Shown here: positions 6,548-8,668 of the stretch, piece by piece
Layout: every line of letters begins with the position of its first letter
Position numbering within the stretch: position 1 is the first letter of the stretch
Assembly (NCBI GenBank): GCA_031280325.1
Contig: JAITGW010000182.1
Location: 1 to 8,668, forward strand
DNA: 8,668 nucleotides
Source: Oscillospiraceae bacterium
GTDB lineage: Bacteria > Bacillota > Clostridia > Oscillospirales > Oscillospiraceae
Reading direction: 5' to 3'
The notes under the pieces: generated by a model
Databases searched by the model: none
Told to the model about the DNA's origin: nothing
The model's input: the letters and a program-made list of their open reading frames with translations, nothing else
Translations under genes and position numbers: made by a program

Positions 6548-7998
6548 GCGGGAAGGTTACTGCGCAGTCCGTCTGGCGCGAATATGAGACGGGCGTTGAA
6601 TTCAATGAGCGCATCGGACTTTACGATACAGTGCGCAACAATGAAAATTTCTTTGTCGGCAAACAGTGGGAGGGCGTGCGCACAAACGGTCTCCCCACGC
6701 CGGTGTTCAATTTCCTGAAGCGCGTGGTGCTGTTCACAATCGCGTCGCTAAGCTCAACGCAGACGAAGATTTCCGCCGCGGAAACAGGAGCGCTTCCTTC
6801 GGGGTGCGCCGCCGCGGTGAATTCCCAGCTCGAACGCTTGTTCGAATCTAATCGCATGGGCTCGCTGATACGGGAATTTTTGCGCAACGCCGCCGTTGAC
6901 GGCGACGGTTGTCTCTTTTCCTATTGGGATTCCGATACGGAAAGCGTCGCGACGGAGGTCATTGAGAACAGCCGCGTATTTTTCGGCAACGTCAACGACC
7001 GCAGAGTAGAGCGTCAGCCTTATATCATAATCGAGACGCGCGAAATGCTTGATTCCGCCAGGGCGCGCATGCGCCTTGCCGGCGCGGACTCGCAATCGCT
7101 TCGCCCCGATGCCTCCAACCGCGCGGCGTCCGGCGAGCTTCACCAGGGAGACAAGGTCACGGCGCTGCTTCGAATGTGGAAAAATTCAGACACCGGCACG
7201 ATCTGGTGCGCGGAGAGTGTCCGCGGAGCGATGCTGCGCGCGCCGTGGGATACGGGGCTTACGCGCTATCCCGTTGTGTGGCTTCCATGGGATTTTGTGC
7301 AGGATTCGTTCCACGGTCAGGCGATGATCACGGGGCTTATCCCGAACCAGATTTTCATTAACAAACTCTTCGCCATGAGTATGATTGCGCTCATGACGAC
7401 GGCGCACCCAAAAATCGTTTATGACCGCTCGCGTATCGCCAAATGGGACAACCGCGTCGGCAGCGCAATCGGAATCTCCGGCGGAGACGTCGCGGGCGCC
7501 GCTAAAATTATTGAGCCGGCGCATATTTCGCCTCAGATCGCGCAGTTTATTGAAATGTCCGTGTCACACACACAGACGTTTCTCGGCGCGACCCCCGCCG
7601 CACTCGGCGACGTGCGCCCCGACAACACCTCCGCGATTATCGCGCTGCAAAAGGCGTCAAGCGTGCCGAATGAGCTGACGCGCCAAAGCCTTTATCAGGC
7701 GATAGAAGACCTGGGCAGAATCTATGTGGATTTTATGCGAGCGTATTACGGCGCAAGAACCGAAAACGGCGTGTCGTTCGACTTCTCGCTGCTTGACTGC
7801 TCCGGCTTGTCTCTGCGGCTTGACGTCGGCGCGTCGAGCTACTGGTCGGAAATCGCGTCAATGCAGACGCTTGACAACCTGCTTGTGCGCGGAAAAATCA
7901 GCTTTGAGGATTATTTGAAGCGCGTGCCCGACGGGTATATTCCGGAAAAGGAGGCGCTGCTCGAAAGGGTGACAGAGATAAACGGCTCCGTGAAATAG
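6544..7998 (+). CDS. Phage portal protein (orphan)
   Basis: Portal proteins form the dodecameric ring at one capsid vertex through which DNA is packed and released, and they seed capsid assembly and dock the terminase. The 484-residue length lies within the range of the HK97, SPP1 and P22 core types. Features seen are an N-terminal helical region with NNENFFVGKQWEGV (residues 32-45) and the NGLPTPVFNFLKRVV stretch (48-62) typical of these portals. A wing/stem region follows with VVWLPWDFVQDSFHGQA (244-260) and IPNQIFINKLFAM (266-278). A conserved segment with LGDVRPDNTSAIIALQKAS lies at 354-372. The C-terminus, DYLKRVPDGYIPEKEAL (456-471), looks complete, and no frameshift or internal stop is seen. 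Base composition and codon use look like the neighbours. No terminase, scaffold, protease, capsid or tail gene is visible: an SDR gene lies upstream and a convergent host cca gene downstream. A relic or a domesticated ring are both possible. Confidence 0.88.
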   Translation: MSGKVTAQSVWREYETGVEFNERIGLYDTVRNNENFFVGKQWEGVRTNGLPTPVFNFLKRVVLFTIASLSSTQTKISAAETGALPSGCAAAVNSQLERLFESNRMGSLIREFLRNAAVDGDGCLFSYWDSDTESVATEVIENSRVFFGNVNDRRVERQPYIIIETREMLDSARARMRLAGADSQSLRPDASNRAASGELHQGDKVTALLRMWKNSDTGTIWCAESVRGAMLRAPWDTGLTRYPVVWLPWDFVQDSFHGQAMITGLIPNQIFINKLFAMSMIALMTTAHPKIVYDRSRIAKWDNRVGSAIGISGGDVAGAAKIIEPAHISPQIAQFIEMSVSHTQTFLGATPAALGDVRPDNTSAIIALQKASSVPNELTRQSLYQAIEDLGRIYVDFMRAYYGARTENGVSFDFSLLDCSGLSLRLDVGASSYWSEIASMQTLDNLLVRGKISFEDYLKRVPDGYIPEKEALLERVTEINGSVK

Positions 7999-8003
7999 CG
8001 CGC

Positions 8004-8030
8004 AAAGGCCGCCCAAAAGGGCGGCTTTTT
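8004..8030 (+). terminator. Intrinsic terminator after the portal gene
   Basis: GCCGCCC (8008-8014) pairs perfectly with GGGCGGC (8019-8025) around an AAAA loop, followed by five T's (8026-8030). It starts 6 bases after the portal stop codon and closes the two-gene unit. On the minus strand it is followed only by CTTTG, so it is a weaker stop for the convergent cca gene. Confidence 0.93.
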
Positions 8031-8068
8031 GAGTCCGCGCCGCTGTCCGAAGTCAAGTCCGGCGGACG

Positions 8069-8668
8069 CTATATCAATTTAAGCAGCGTATCCCGTGTGT
8101 TGTCTTCCGCATTTCCGATCACATGACAAAGCAGCGCATCAAGCGTTTTACCGACGGTCCGCCCCGGTTGAATTCCCGCGGCAAGCAAGTCCGCGCCGCC
8201 GACGGCAAGCTGTGAAAGAGTACAGCATTCGCCGGAGCCGATAACGTCGTCATACTCCGCAAGCGCCCCCTCGCACGCTGCGGCGCAGCGTCCCGTGGCA
8301 TAGCCGTGCCTCGCGATCGCGGACTTGATTCCAAAACGAGAGGCTCCGCAGCACGCGCGCGCGCCGATTCCGGCGCTTTCGCACACTGCGCGCGGATATT
8401 TCAGCGCGCGCAGCGTCGTCACCGGGTCGCTGACCGCGCCGCAGTCGCGCAAGCGGCGCATAAGAAGCGCGAGCCGCAGCGGAAGCTCCGCCGGAAGAGC
8501 CGGCAGTTCCGCCAAATCCGGATTCGCTTCCGGTACCGTCGGCGCAAGAAGTCCGAGGGCGATGATCTCAGCCGCGGTTTCCGGTTTTTCAGAGAGGAGC
8601 GTTTTCGTAAGCTCATCGCGCACGCGTTCGCGGCTCAACGCGCGGGCAAGATGCGCGCACTCACGTAT
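8069..8668 (-). CDS. cca: CCA tRNA nucleotidyltransferase, C-terminal part
   Basis: The enzyme adds or repairs the 3' CCA of tRNAs in the cytosol. Only the last 199 residues are in the window; the catalytic head with the nucleotidyl-transfer Asp residues lies beyond 8668. The visible part begins with IRECAHLARALSRERVRDEL, the neck/RNA-binding helix region with the family pattern 'IRE-A-L-S-ER-x-x-EL'. It then runs through the helical body, with RALKYP, and ends with the tail domain (about the last 55 residues), LAVGGADLLAAGIQPGRTVG and LDALLCHVI. The TTG at 8638-8636 is not the start, since conserved residues continue upstream of it. No HD domain is seen in this part, consistent with the Bacillus-type enzyme. 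The gene is convergent with the portal unit, 70 bases apart. The one tRNA gene in the window already encodes CCA, so for that tRNA the enzyme would act in repair. Confidence 0.9.
   Translation of the reverse strand: MRECAHLARALSRERVRDELTKTLLSEKPETAAEIIALGLLAPTVPEANPDLAELPALPAELPLRLALLMRRLRDCGAVSDPVTTLRALKYPRAVCESAGIGARACCGASRFGIKSAIARHGYATGRCAAACEGALAEYDDVIGSGECCTLSQLAVGGADLLAAGIQPGRTVGKTLDALLCHVIGNAEDNTRDTLLKLI

Noticed and set aside
8636..8638. TTG as a start codon for the minus-strand gene at the right edge.
   Set aside because: The conserved CCA-enzyme neck motif continues upstream of it to the window edge, so the gene is cut by the window and does not begin here.
1..8668. CRISPR arrays, insertion sequences, attachment sites and toxin-antitoxin pairs.
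   Set aside because: No regularly spaced repeats, transposase frames, terminal inverted repeats or tRNA-end duplications were found. In particular, no copy of the tRNA-Thr 3' end is visible near the portal unit.

Overview
The window is GC-rich chromosomal DNA from a Gram-positive bacterium, most likely a gut-type member of the Clostridia (Bacillota). The basis for this is the strong AGGAGG-type ribosome binding sites, several intrinsic terminators with U-tails, a TepA-type ClpP homologue, a PepV-like M20 dipeptidase and a CCA-adding enzyme of the Bacillus architecture. Placement below class level is not possible from the sequence alone.

Layout from left to right. (1) Positions 2-2411 hold a two-gene peptidase operon: the C-terminal three quarters of an M18 zinc aminopeptidase, whose end overlaps a complete PepV-like M20 metallodipeptidase. 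(2) Positions 2453-3168 hold a hairpin that contains the ribosome binding site of the next gene, then the TepA-type ClpP-like serine protease itself. (3) Positions 3328-3549 hold a single-gene tRNA-Thr(UGU) unit on the minus strand with its own near-consensus promoter and terminator. A plus-strand promoter sits back to back with it. (4) Positions 3664-4998 encode a two-pass membrane protein of unknown function with a low-complexity acidic cytosolic tail. (5) Positions 5068-6149 encode an NAD(H)-type short-chain dehydrogenase with a long C-terminal extension, closed by a strong terminator. (6) Positions 6151-8030 are a self-contained unit with a candidate promoter, a small single-pass membrane/coiled-coil protein, a full-length phage portal protein overlapping it by ATGA, and a terminator. 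(7) Positions 8069-8668 hold the C-terminal third of a CCA tRNA nucleotidyltransferase on the opposite strand, cut by the window end.

Most of the window is ordinary housekeeping and peptide-catabolism gene content. The peptidase pair would release single amino acids from peptides. The tRNA gene and the CCA enzyme are both part of tRNA supply but are not co-transcribed here. The item that stands out is the portal gene: an apparently intact DNA-packaging ring subunit, coupled to a membrane protein, with its own transcription signals and no terminase, protease, capsid or tail gene in view. It could be a phage relic, part of a larger element with unusual order, or a domesticated ring. The sequence alone cannot decide between these. 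The second point of interest is the terminator-like hairpin that encloses the tepA ribosome binding site.
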